From assembly GCA_018240745.1 (NCBI GenBank), contig JAFEFF010000191.1, positions 1 through 64,000 of the forward strand: a stretch of 64,000 bases of DNA, in the 5' to 3' direction. The notes below the pieces were generated by a model, which saw nothing but the letters and a program-made list of their open reading frames with translations, was not told the origin of the DNA and made no database searches. Each line of letters begins with the position of its first letter. The first letter of the stretch is position 1. The position numbers were made by a program, and so were the translations under genes. This document shows, one piece after another, positions 1 to 7,228 of the stretch. This stretch comes from Pseudomonadota bacterium. GTDB taxonomy: Bacteria; Pseudomonadota; Alphaproteobacteria; Reyranellales; Reyranellaceae.

Positions 1-424
1 CTGTCGTCCTTATATGAGCGATCAGGAGTCAAGAGGTTGGTTTGAATATTGTCATTCAGTGATCGGGCCAGCTGGGCGGTGGAGGGAAGCGCCGCGGGCA
101 AGCGGCGTCGAGACTGGCGGCGGGCTCCCGGCAGGCGGCGCAAAGCGGCCTTGACGGTGCACGCACGGCGCTGGGCTGGGACAGTCGAGAGGCGGCCTTT
201 GGCGTGTTGCGTCGGGAGGTCGGGCGTCTGGCCAATGCCCGTCGGCTTGACGGCATCACCTTATATCCGGTCGGACGTCGCAGCGTCCTGCACCCCAATC
301 CCTCATGCACGGTCGAGGTCTTGCCCGGGAAACGATGAGACCCTTCTGAGACAGCGGAACCGCAGGGTCCCTGGACGACAACGGTCATCATCAGCTCCTG
401 GCGCAACACAGTGGCCGCCGCGGC
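1..424 (-). other. Non-coding 3' flank of the IS110 element; possible bridge-RNA locus
   Basis: This is 424 bases downstream of the transposase stop with no convincing gene. The last 60 bases (1-60) are distinctly A+T richer than the rest, as expected of an insertion-sequence end or junction. IS110-family elements are known to encode a structured bridge RNA in one non-coding end. On the other side of the transposase only 98 bases separate it from the next gene, so if an RNA is present this side has the room (IS1111-like arrangement). That assignment is inference. The window starts inside the region, so the outer boundary cannot be seen. Confidence 0.35.
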
Positions 425-1600
425 TCAGCGGCCGGCCGGTGCGGCAGCCCGCACGATGGCCCCGTCGGGCACCAGACCGAGGGTGAGGAAGCGCCACAGC
501 GCCACCATCAGCTTGCGCGCCAGGGCGACGATGGCGATGCGCTTGACGCGGCCCTTTTGATCGCCGACGCGCTGCTTGAACCACAGGCTCAAGGCGCTGT
601 CGGGCTGATAGCGCAGCCACAGCCAGCTCAGCTCGATCGCCAGGGTGCGGGCGCGGGCGTTGCCCGACTTGCTGATGCCCTGCTCGCGCGAGCTCTGGCC
701 GCTGTCGAACGGCGTCCCGGTCAACCCGAAATAGCTCCCGACCTGGCGCCGGTTCTGGAAGTCGCGCCAGAACACCTCGCTGACCAGCGTCTCGCTGCCG
801 ATCGGCCCGAGACTCCTCAGGCCGATCAGATGATTGACCCGACTGGCCCGGCTGCCCGGCGCGGCCGCGGCCCGCTCCGCCGCCATCTGACCCTCGACTT
901 CGGCGAGCTGCTCGCCGACCTGCGTCAGCCGGGCATGCTGCCGCCTGATCTCGGCCACCAGGTTGGGCGGCAGGGCGCGGCCGTCGCCGGTGCGCGCCCC
1001 GGCAAGCTGCGCGAGGAAGTCCCTGCGGCGCGGCTGCAGATCGCGCACCCCCTGGCCGTGCAACAAGCCCTTGATCCGGTTGACATGGCCGGTCCGCTCG
1101 CCGATCAGCCGGTCCCGCTCGCGCGACAGCCGGCGCGCGTCCTCCTGCTCGGGCGACGGCGGACGGACCACGCTGCACACCCGCGGCTCGCCGCCCTCGT
1201 GACGGATCAGCACCCGCATCAGGCGCTCGAGGTCCAGGCGGTCCGTCTTGGCTTGCCGCGCACGACGCGGCATCTCGATGCTCGACGGGTCGAGCACCCG
1301 ATTGGCAACCCCTTGTTCGGCAAGCCAGCGGTCGAGCCAGAAGCCGTCGTAACCCGCCTCGTAACAGCTCACCACCCGCACCGGCCGGCCCAGCTTCTTC
1401 GCCGCACAGGCCCGCTTCTTCGAGATCACCTGCCACACCGCCGCCGTATCGCCGCCATCGGCCGTGTGCCGGCTCATCTTGCTCTCGCCCGATACCACGG
1501 TCCCGATCAGCCACTTCGACTTGCTCAGTTCAAACGCAACGTACAACGTGGCATCCTTGTCCCCGGCGGCGGGGGTGTCGTTGAGATGTGAAGGCATCAT
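425..1600 (-). CDS. IS110-family transposase (DEDD recombinase)
   Basis: Protein of 391 residues, full family length. The N-terminal RuvC-like domain shows the acidic set as E24 (in FELSKSKW, where many family members have Asp), E81 (CYEAGYDGFW) and D120/D123 (KTDRLDLERL). A helical linker covers about 150-245. The C-terminal Transposase_20 domain (about 255-345) includes LIGLRSLGPIG and SREQGISKSGNARAR, which carries the serine expected to act as nucleophile. The gene is intact, with ribosome-binding site AGAGGA just before the ATG at 1600. IS110 enzymes move circular intermediates without classical terminal inverted repeats, so element ends cannot be read from symmetry. Shares a 98-base divergent gap with the GIY-YIG gene. 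Confidence 0.93.
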   Translation of the reverse strand: MMPSHLNDTPAAGDKDATLYVAFELSKSKWLIGTVVSGESKMSRHTADGGDTAAVWQVISKKRACAAKKLGRPVRVVSCYEAGYDGFWLDRWLAEQGVANRVLDPSSIEMPRRARQAKTDRLDLERLMRVLIRHEGGEPRVCSVVRPPSPEQEDARRLSRERDRLIGERTGHVNRIKGLLHGQGVRDLQPRRRDFLAQLAGARTGDGRALPPNLVAEIRRQHARLTQVGEQLAEVEGQMAAERAAAAPGSRASRVNHLIGLRSLGPIGSETLVSEVFWRDFQNRRQVGSYFGLTGTPFDSGQSSREQGISKSGNARARTLAIELSWLWLRYQPDSALSLWFKQRVGDQKGRVKRIAIVALARKLMVALWRFLTLGLVPDGAIVRAAAPAGR

Positions 1601-1610
1601 GAGTTCCTCT

Positions 1611-1641
1611 GTAGGTTCGGTTCTTGCAACTCCAAACCTAC
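1611..1641. repeat. Short inverted repeat upstream of the transposase
   Basis: Arms GTAGGTTCGG (1611-1620) and CCAAACCTAC (1632-1641) pair with one mismatch around an 11-base loop. The repeat lies 11 bases before the IS110 start codon on the transposase strand. It could be part of the 5' element end, an mRNA leader hairpin or an operator; nothing in the sequence decides between these. Confidence 0.45.
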
Positions 1642-1669
1642 CTCTCGACCTCTCGTCGCCACATAGAAT

Positions 1670-1688
1670 CTGAGCGAAGCGAAGGACC
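1670..1688 (+). repeat. Left arm of inverted repeat bracketing the GIY-YIG gene
   Basis: The 19-base arm reads CTGAGCGAAGCGAAGGACC. Its reverse complement occurs with one mismatch at 2015-2033. The arms stand 10 bases outside the start and stop codons of the enclosed gene. The motif also resembles the repeats at 31566-31639 and 36657-36773, so it belongs to a dispersed palindrome family. Confidence 0.75.
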
Positions 1689-1698
1689 TCATCGCCCT

Positions 1699-2004
1699 AT
1701 GAAAGAGCACCACTATTGGGTTTACATACTCGTCAGCAGCTCACTGAGTACGATGTACATCGGGGTGACGAACGACCTTGGCCGTCGGGTCGCCGAACAT
1801 CGCGCTGGCATCGGCAGCGAATTCGCCAAGAAATACAAGGCAACGCGGCTGGTCTATGCGGAGGAGTTCGAGCAGATCGAGGAGGCAATTGCCCGCGAGA
1901 AGCAGCTCAAAGGGTGGAAACGAATCCGGAAGAACGAACTCGTCCGCGCCGCCAACCCGACGTGGGCAGATCTGATGGAGAGTGATCCCCTTTCCTCGCA
2001 CTGA
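1699..2004 (+). CDS. GIY-YIG single-domain nuclease (UPF0213/YhbQ-like)
   Basis: Protein of 101 residues made almost entirely of one GIY-YIG nuclease domain. It shows the paired Tyr motifs (WVYILVSS then MYIGVTNDL), the conserved Arg in GRRVAEH and the metal-binding Glu in EAIAREKQLKGW. The ATG at 1699 was chosen because the family starts with this strand; the open frame extends upstream to 1624 but those codons read into the flanking repeat. Family members cut DNA in vitro, but their cellular role is poorly defined. The gene is bracketed by inverted copies of a dispersed repeat, giving a compact repeat-gene-repeat unit of 364 bases. Confidence 0.88.
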   Translation: MKEHHYWVYILVSSSLSTMYIGVTNDLGRRVAEHRAGIGSEFAKKYKATRLVYAEEFEQIEEAIAREKQLKGWKRIRKNELVRAANPTWADLMESDPLSSH

Positions 2005-2014
2005 AGCGCAATGG

Positions 2015-2033
2015 GGTCCTTCGCTGCGCTCAG
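2015..2033 (-). repeat. Right arm of inverted repeat bracketing the GIY-YIG gene
   Basis: Matches the left arm at 1670-1688 in reverse complement at 18 of 19 positions. It continues into CAGGACGACA, the same end seen in the repeats at 31566-31639 (GGGATGACA) and 36657-36773 (GGGACGACGG). Confidence 0.72.
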
Positions 2034-2067
2034 GACGACAGGGCGGAGCATCATTCGCTCTGTCGCT

Positions 2068-2781
2068 CTATTTGAGCCACTTCCGCAGAATCGCATTCGT
2101 CTCGGCCGGCTTTTCCATCGTGATCAGGTGGCCGCACTGCTCGATCACGATCAGCTCGCTGCCGTCGATCGCGGCGGCGATCTCCTCCGACATGAAGAGC
2201 GGCGTTGCGGCGTCGTCGCGGCCGCAGACCACGATGGTGGGGCAGGTGATCTTCGGCAGGTCGGGGCGGCGGTCGACACGGACGGCGGCCAGCTCCTCCT
2301 GGCGCTTGTAGATCTCGACCCCGGTTTCGGTACACATCGCCATGACCTCGTCGACCAGCGCCTTGTCGGGCAGGCGGTAGGCCGGGATGAAGCGCGACAT
2401 CTGCAGGCCCAGCACCAGCTCGAAGCGGCCCTCGTTGGCGAGGCGGATGCGGCCGCGGCGGATCGCCTGCTCGGTCGGATTCTGGCCGCGCATGCCGGTG
2501 TCGAGCAGGGCGAGCTTCGTCACCCGATGGGCGGCGATCTGCATGATCTCGACCGAGATCATGCCGCCCAAGGAGAGGCCGGCGAGGGCGAACTTCTCGG
2601 CCGGCGCCTGGTCGAGCACCCAGCGGGCGGTCTTGTCCCAGCTATCGAAGATCGACAGAGGTGCCTGGCGCCAGTCGGGAACGACGACCTCGGCGATGTC
2701 GCGAAGGGCATCGACCTGCGGCGCGTACAGCCGTGGTGAGCACAGCAGGCCGGGCACCAGCAGCAACGGTGTCTTGGTCAA
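2068..2781 (-). CDS. Alpha/beta-fold hydrolase
   Basis: Protein of 237 residues. The nucleophile elbow is GLSLGG, the acid is probably the first Asp of GRDDAATP, and the base is His in QCGHLITMEKP: a complete catalytic triad of the alpha/beta hydrolase superfamily. It starts MTKTPLLLVPGLL, so it is cytoplasmic with no signal peptide. I chose a TTG start at 2781 because GGAGG lies 4 bases upstream; the open frame continues further but without a better site. The substrate cannot be told. The next gene is divergent, with a 70-base shared promoter region. Confidence 0.82.
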   Translation of the reverse strand: MTKTPLLLVPGLLCSPRLYAPQVDALRDIAEVVVPDWRQAPLSIFDSWDKTARWVLDQAPAEKFALAGLSLGGMISVEIMQIAAHRVTKLALLDTGMRGQNPTEQAIRRGRIRLANEGRFELVLGLQMSRFIPAYRLPDKALVDEVMAMCTETGVEIYKRQEELAAVRVDRRPDLPKITCPTIVVCGRDDAATPLFMSEEIAAAIDGSELIVIEQCGHLITMEKPAETNAILRKWLK

Positions 2782-2851
2782 GGTTCCTCCCTTTCGTTCC
2801 CGTTGCCCGAGCGTAGCCTGAGCGCCGGACCTGCGATACCAATGGCGCCGC

Positions 2852-3991
2852 ATGAAAGCCGCCGAGCCCGTGCCCCCCTATCTCGCGCCCGGACGCGATC
2901 TGCGTCTGGATTTCTTCCGGGGGCTGGCGCTGTGGTTCATCTATCTCGATCACGTGCCCCAGAACATCGTGAGCTGGATCACCGTCCGCAACTACGGCTT
3001 CAGCGACGCCACCGAGATCTTCGTCTTCATCTCCGGCTACACCGCGGTCATCGCCTACAGCCGCATGATGCTGAAGGACGGCTGGCCGCGCGCCGCGATC
3101 CGCATCTATCGCCGGGTCTGGCAGCTCTACGTGGCGCACATCCTGCTGTTCGTCGCCTTCACCGCGCAGATCGCCTACGTCTCGATCGCCCGCGATACGC
3201 CGCAGCTGATCGAGGAGATGCAGCTGATGGGCCTGGGCCAGAATCCCTACCGCGCGATCCTCGAGGCGGCGCTGCTCAAGTTCCGCCCGGTCAATCTCGA
3301 CGTGCTGCCGCTCTACATCGTGCTGCTGGCGGCCTTTCCATTCGCCCTGCCCGGGCTGTTGCGCTGGCCGTGGGCCGTCCTGCTGGCGTCGTTCGGGCTC
3401 TATGCCGCCACCAGCCGATTCAACTGGAACCTGCCCGGCTACCCGGACAACAAGGTCTGGTTCTTCAACCCCATGGCCTGGCAGGTGATCTTCTATTGCG
3501 GGGCGGCGTTGGCGGTGATCGCCCCGCGCCTGGCGGTGTTCGACCGCTGGCGGTGGAGCACGACGGCCGTGGCCGGGCTCTACCTCGCCTCGGCGGCCTT
3601 CGTGGCCATGTCGTGGCACTACAATGAGCTGGAGCGCCTCATTCCCGACTGGCTGGCGCGGCAAATCTACCCGATCGACAAGACCAATCTCGATATATTG
3701 AGATTATTGCACTTTCTGGCCTTGGCCTGGCTGACCCGGCTGGTGGTGCGGCGAGATGCCAGCTTCCTTGGGTGGCCGATCTTCCTGCCGATTCGCAGGT
3801 GCGGGGAGCAGTCCTTGCAGATATTCTGCCTGGGCACGTTCCTTGCGGTTACCGCTCAGATCATCGTCGTCCACTACGAAGAAACCATCTTGTCGCAGAT
3901 TTTCGTCAGCCTGGCCGGACTCGTCGTCATGTCGCTGTTCGCGTTCGCGGCCCATCGCATCAAGTCGCCGCCCGCCAAGGTGCGTGCATGA
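2852..3991 (+). CDS. opgC: OpgC-family membrane acyltransferase
   Basis: Polytopic membrane protein of 379 residues matching the OpgC family, which transfers succinyl or related groups onto periplasmic glucans. The family N-terminus is present (RDLRLDFFRGLALWFIYLDH, residues 15-34), with Arg/Asp and DH residues flanking the first membrane segment. About ten hydrophobic segments follow and the tail is basic. No opgG/opgH glucan synthase is in the window. The 3' end overlaps the start of the SGNH esterase by four bases (ATGA), so the two are translationally coupled and probably act on the same cell-surface acceptor. Confidence 0.85.
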   Translation: MKAAEPVPPYLAPGRDLRLDFFRGLALWFIYLDHVPQNIVSWITVRNYGFSDATEIFVFISGYTAVIAYSRMMLKDGWPRAAIRIYRRVWQLYVAHILLFVAFTAQIAYVSIARDTPQLIEEMQLMGLGQNPYRAILEAALLKFRPVNLDVLPLYIVLLAAFPFALPGLLRWPWAVLLASFGLYAATSRFNWNLPGYPDNKVWFFNPMAWQVIFYCGAALAVIAPRLAVFDRWRWSTTAVAGLYLASAAFVAMSWHYNELERLIPDWLARQIYPIDKTNLDILRLLHFLALAWLTRLVVRRDASFLGWPIFLPIRRCGEQSLQIFCLGTFLAVTAQIIVVHYEETILSQIFVSLAGLVVMSLFAFAAHRIKSPPAKVRA

Positions 3992-4752
3992 TGCGCTGGG
4001 CGTTCGCGGCCGGTCTGGCGGTGGTGGGCTTGTGGTCGACGGGAGCGGCGGCCGAATGGCAGTGCCGTGCGCCGCGCGAGCTGCTCGGTCTCGGCAACTC
4101 GCTGGAGATCGCCAAGACCGCGGTGGCCGAGGAGCGCGAGCTGCGTGTCGTCGCGCTGGGATCCTCCTCGACCCAGGGTTACGGCGCGAGCAACCCGCTG
4201 TTCGCCTATCCGGCCCAGCTCAAGATGCGCCTCGACAAGGCGCTGCCCGGCATCCACGTCCACGTCTGGAACAAGGGCGTCGGCGGCCAGGATGCGGCCG
4301 AGGAGGTCGAGCGCATGAACGCCGACGTGAAGCCCGAGCATGCGCACATCGTCGTCTGGCAGGTCGGCACCAACTCGGCGATCCGCCGCGATCCGCTCAC
4401 CAAGTTCGCGGGGAAGCTGCGCACCGGCATCGACATCGGCCATTCGCTGGGCGCCAATGTCATCATGATGAACCTGCAATACGTGCCGGCCGTCGTGGCG
4501 CTGCCCGATGAGGAGGAGTACGCGCAGGCGATGGCCGATGTCGCCAGGGAGAAGGGCGTCGCCCTGTTCCGCCGCTTCGAGATCATGCGGTCGTGGTACA
4601 ACGACGGCATGCCCTACGCGCAGTTCGTCATCAACGACGGCCTGCATCTCAACGATTTCGGGCAGAAGTGCGTCGCCAAGCTGCTGTCGCAGTCGATCCT
4701 CGACACGATCAACCCCAGGCAATTGACCGGCGCGTCAAAGTCCGCACACTGA
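3988..4752 (+). CDS. Secreted SGNH/GDSL-type hydrolase
   Basis: Protein of 254 residues with an N-terminal signal peptide ending near AAAEW. SGNH blocks are visible: GSSSTQGYG with the nucleophile Ser, the Gly block in NKGVGGQDAAEE, Asn in QVGTNSA, and the Asp/His pair in NDGLHLNDFG. It therefore acts outside the cytoplasm on an ester. The start overlaps the opgC stop; a second ATG follows immediately at 3991. Membrane acyltransferases are often paired with a periplasmic SGNH partner that completes or edits acyl transfer to a glycan, and this pairing is suggested here. Confidence 0.85.
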   Translation: MMRWAFAAGLAVVGLWSTGAAAEWQCRAPRELLGLGNSLEIAKTAVAEERELRVVALGSSSTQGYGASNPLFAYPAQLKMRLDKALPGIHVHVWNKGVGGQDAAEEVERMNADVKPEHAHIVVWQVGTNSAIRRDPLTKFAGKLRTGIDIGHSLGANVIMMNLQYVPAVVALPDEEEYAQAMADVAREKGVALFRRFEIMRSWYNDGMPYAQFVINDGLHLNDFGQKCVAKLLSQSILDTINPRQLTGASKSAH

Positions 4753-4776
4753 ACCTTCCGGAGTACGGGAGGGCCA

Positions 4777-5556
4777 ATGAAGAAGCGTCGCTTCGTCGAT
4801 TTGTCGATCTATCTCGAGAACGACGTGATCTCCGATCCGCCGCCGTTCGGGCCGAAGATCGAGTACCACAAGCACGAGAACACCGCGGGCCAGATCGCCG
4901 GATTCTTTCCCGGATTGAAGAAGGAAGACCTGCCCGACGGCGCCGGCTGGGCGGTCGAGAACGTCAATCTCTCGACCCACAACGGCACCCATCTCGATGC
5001 GCCCTATCACTTTCATCCGACGATGAACAAGGGCGAGCGCGCCATCACCATCGACGAGGTGCCGCTCGAATGGTGCTTCCAGCCCGGCGTGAAGCTCGAC
5101 TTCCGCGACAAGCCGGACGGCCACGTCATCACCGCCAAGGAAGTCGATGACGAGCTGAAGCGCATCGGCCACACCCTGCAGCCGCTCGAGATCGTCGTGG
5201 TCAACACCCGCGCGGGCTCGCGCTACGGCAACAACGACTACGTCAATGCCGGCTGCGGCATGGGTTACGACGCCACCATCTACCTGCTCGAGCGCGGCAT
5301 CCGCCTCACCGGCACCGACGCCTGGAGCTGGGACGCGCCGTTCTATTTCACCGCCCAGCGCTGGGCGAAGGACCACGATCCGTCGATCATCTGGGAAGGC
5401 CACAAGGCGGGCCGCGATATCGGCTACTGCCACCTCGAGAAGCTGCACAATCTCGAGGCGCTGCCGGCCGACGGGTTCACCATCTCCTGCTTCCCGCACA
5501 AGATCCGGGGCGCTTCGGCCGGCTGGACCCGCGCCGTGGCGATCTTCGAGGACTGA
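4777..5556 (+). CDS. Cyclase-family (kynurenine formamidase-like) metal hydrolase
   Basis: Protein of 259 residues with the family metal-binding signature HNGTHLDAPYHFHP (about residues 68-81). It is a member of the cyclase/kynurenine formamidase fold (PF04199), which hydrolyses formamides, lactones or related bonds with divalent metals. The ATG is preceded by a GGGAGG site. It is somewhat longer than KynB (about 210 residues), so a different substrate is likely. No tryptophan-catabolic genes are nearby. It follows the SGNH gene by 24 bases and may be co-transcribed with it. Confidence 0.83.
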   Translation: MKKRRFVDLSIYLENDVISDPPPFGPKIEYHKHENTAGQIAGFFPGLKKEDLPDGAGWAVENVNLSTHNGTHLDAPYHFHPTMNKGERAITIDEVPLEWCFQPGVKLDFRDKPDGHVITAKEVDDELKRIGHTLQPLEIVVVNTRAGSRYGNNDYVNAGCGMGYDATIYLLERGIRLTGTDAWSWDAPFYFTAQRWAKDHDPSIIWEGHKAGRDIGYCHLEKLHNLEALPADGFTISCFPHKIRGASAGWTRAVAIFED

Positions 5557-5574
5557 CGGCAAGCGCGGGTCTTG

Positions 5575-5697
5575 TCATGCTCTTCCGGACCGCGGGCCTC
5601 TGGCCCGCTCATGCGCGCGTACGAATGCTCGATCATGAGGCGAGCCGGAGCCTTCGGCTCCGCTCAGGCCAGGGGCTCGCGGCCCGGAAGAGCATGA
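5575..5697. repeat. Dispersed palindromic intergenic repeat, copy A
   Basis: A 123-base element whose 23-base ends (5575-5597 and 5675-5697) are inverted repeats with two mismatches, starting TCATGCTCTTCCGGACCGCG. Two inner hairpins lie within: GCGGGC/GCCCGC near 5592 and CGGAGCC-TTC-GGCTCCG near 5646. The 30 bases at 5647-5676 are identical to 33807-33836 in copy B. It lies between two convergent genes and may fold as a terminator for both. Confidence 0.8.
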
Positions 5698-5724
5698 TGC
5701 GCCACCGGTGTAGCGCATGCCCAG

Positions 5725-6729
5725 CTACAGCCAGCCATACCGCTTGAAGCGGAGATAGAGCCAGCCGCACAGCGCCGCGATCGCGCCGATCACGGCGTAG
5801 TAGCCGTAATGCCAGTGCAGCTCCGGCATGTTCTGGAAGTTCATGCCGTAAATGCCCGCGACCGCGGTCGGCACCGCGAGGATCGCCGCCCACGCCGCGA
5901 GCTTGCGGGTGACGGCGTTCTGTTGCGCCTGGCCGGCCATGAGGCTCGCCTCGAAGGCGAAGGCCAGCACCTCGCGCAGGGAATCGATCTCCTCCTGGAC
6001 GCGGCGGATGTGGTCGCTGACGTCACGAAAGAACGGTTGCATCCGCGGCTCGATCAGCGATTCGTCGGCATGCTCGAGGCGATGGCAGACATCGACCAGG
6101 GGCGCGACCGCCTTGCGCAGCCGCAGGAGCTCGCGCCGCAGGCTGTAAAGCCGGTCGACCGCCGACTCCGACAGCGTCTTGTTGAGCACGCCGTCTTCGA
6201 GCTCGTCGGCCTCGCGCTGCACCGTCTCGACCACCGGTGTGTAGTTGTCGACGATGAAGTCGAGGATCGAATAGAGGATGTAGTCCTCGCCCTGGGCCAG
6301 GCTGGTCGGGCAAGATTCGACCCGCTCGCGCACCGCGCCGTAGGACGTCGACGGACCGTGGCGAACCGACACCACATAGCCCTTGCCGACGAAGATATGT
6401 GTCTCGCCGAAGGCGATCTTGCCCTCGATCACCTGGGCAGTGCGGGCGACCACGAACAGCGCATCGCCATACCGCTCGACCTTGGGATACTGGTGGGCCT
6501 TGCCTGCATCCTCGATGGCAAGCTCATGCAGGTGCAGTTCCGCCTGTACGCGCCGCAGCAGGTCGGTCGAGGGTTCACGCAGGCCGATCCAGACGATGCC
6601 GCCGTTCTTGCCCGCCCAGGCCCCCGCCTCTTCGATCTCAATGTCCCGAACCCGGCGCCCGCCTGCATAGACGCTGGCGGCCACAATTCCTGGCTCGCGG
6701 TTCGGTGTGGGAGGGGCGACGGTGTCCAT
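5725..6729 (-). CDS. corA: CorA-family divalent cation channel
   Basis: Protein of 334 residues. It has the family architecture of a large cytoplasmic alpha/beta and coiled-helix domain (about 1-270), then two membrane helices near the C-terminus. The diagnostic GMN sequence is present (YGMNFQNMPE) at the end of the first helix. The tail is short and basic (RFKRYGWL). CorA pentamers conduct Mg2+ and also Co2+/Ni2+ across the inner membrane. It is the last gene of a minus-strand run after the cytochrome c gene, 111 bases away, and may have its own promoter. Confidence 0.93.
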   Translation of the reverse strand: MDTVAPPTPNREPGIVAASVYAGGRRVRDIEIEEAGAWAGKNGGIVWIGLREPSTDLLRRVQAELHLHELAIEDAGKAHQYPKVERYGDALFVVARTAQVIEGKIAFGETHIFVGKGYVVSVRHGPSTSYGAVRERVESCPTSLAQGEDYILYSILDFIVDNYTPVVETVQREADELEDGVLNKTLSESAVDRLYSLRRELLRLRKAVAPLVDVCHRLEHADESLIEPRMQPFFRDVSDHIRRVQEEIDSLREVLAFAFEASLMAGQAQQNAVTRKLAAWAAILAVPTAVAGIYGMNFQNMPELHWHYGYYAVIGAIAALCGWLYLRFKRYGWL

Positions 6730-6840
6730 CCTGCTCGAACGGAATGCTTTGGGGCGCAGTTCCAGAGCGAGAGAATAAGGCGCGATCGTGGTCTTGGGAA
6801 TACGGACGCGGGAGGCTTCACAGTTATGCCAGCGGAATCT

Positions 6841-7221
6841 CTAGTCGCAGATCTTGGGGTCGCTGGTCGCCTTCTTGAGATAGGCGATCAGGTCGGCCCG
6901 CTCCTGCGGATCCTTGACGCCGGCATAGCCCATCTTGGTGCCGGGCACCGTCTTCAGCGGATTCTCGATGAATTTGTCGAGCGTCTCCTCGTTCCAGGTG
7001 ACGCCGTACTTCTTCATCGCCGCCGAATACTGGTAGTTGGGCACGCTGCCGGCCTTGCGGCCGAACAGGCCGCAATGGCGCGGCCCGACACGGTTCTGCT
7101 CCAGCGCGTGGCAGGCCTTGCAACGCGTGTAGATCTCCTCGCCGCGTTCAGCATTGCCGTCGGCTGCCAGGACGGGGGCGCAGGTGAGCAGCCCAACGAG
7201 GAACGCGGCGAGGAGTCTCAT
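6841..7221 (-). CDS. Class I c-type cytochrome, periplasmic
   Basis: Protein of 126 residues with a signal peptide (MRLLAAFLVGLLTCAPVLA). It has one heme-attachment motif CKACH and the axial Met in GTKMGYAG, which is the layout of mitochondrial-like cytochrome c/c2. It carries electrons in the periplasm. The ATG at 7221 starts 7 bases after the stop of the ferritin-like gene, so the two are almost certainly co-transcribed. The donor and acceptor are not evident from the neighbours. Confidence 0.9.
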   Translation of the reverse strand: MRLLAAFLVGLLTCAPVLAADGNAERGEEIYTRCKACHALEQNRVGPRHCGLFGRKAGSVPNYQYSAAMKKYGVTWNEETLDKFIENPLKTVPGTKMGYAGVKDPQERADLIAYLKKATSDPKICD

Positions 7222-7228
7222 GGTTCGA

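Noticed and set aside
63-339. Plus-strand open frame without ATG in the IS110 flank (ending VEVLPGKR)
   Set aside because: No start codon with a ribosome-binding site and no domain. It could be the end of a gene interrupted by the element but there is too little to claim it.
49-486. Plus-strand ATG frame of 145 codons at the left edge
   Set aside because: It overlaps the transposase end and consists of Arg/Pro-rich low-quality sequence; judged a shadow.
303-1591. Other long frames across the transposase gene on both strands
   Set aside because: They are out-of-frame shadows; only the 425-1600 minus frame has the DEDD and serine motifs.
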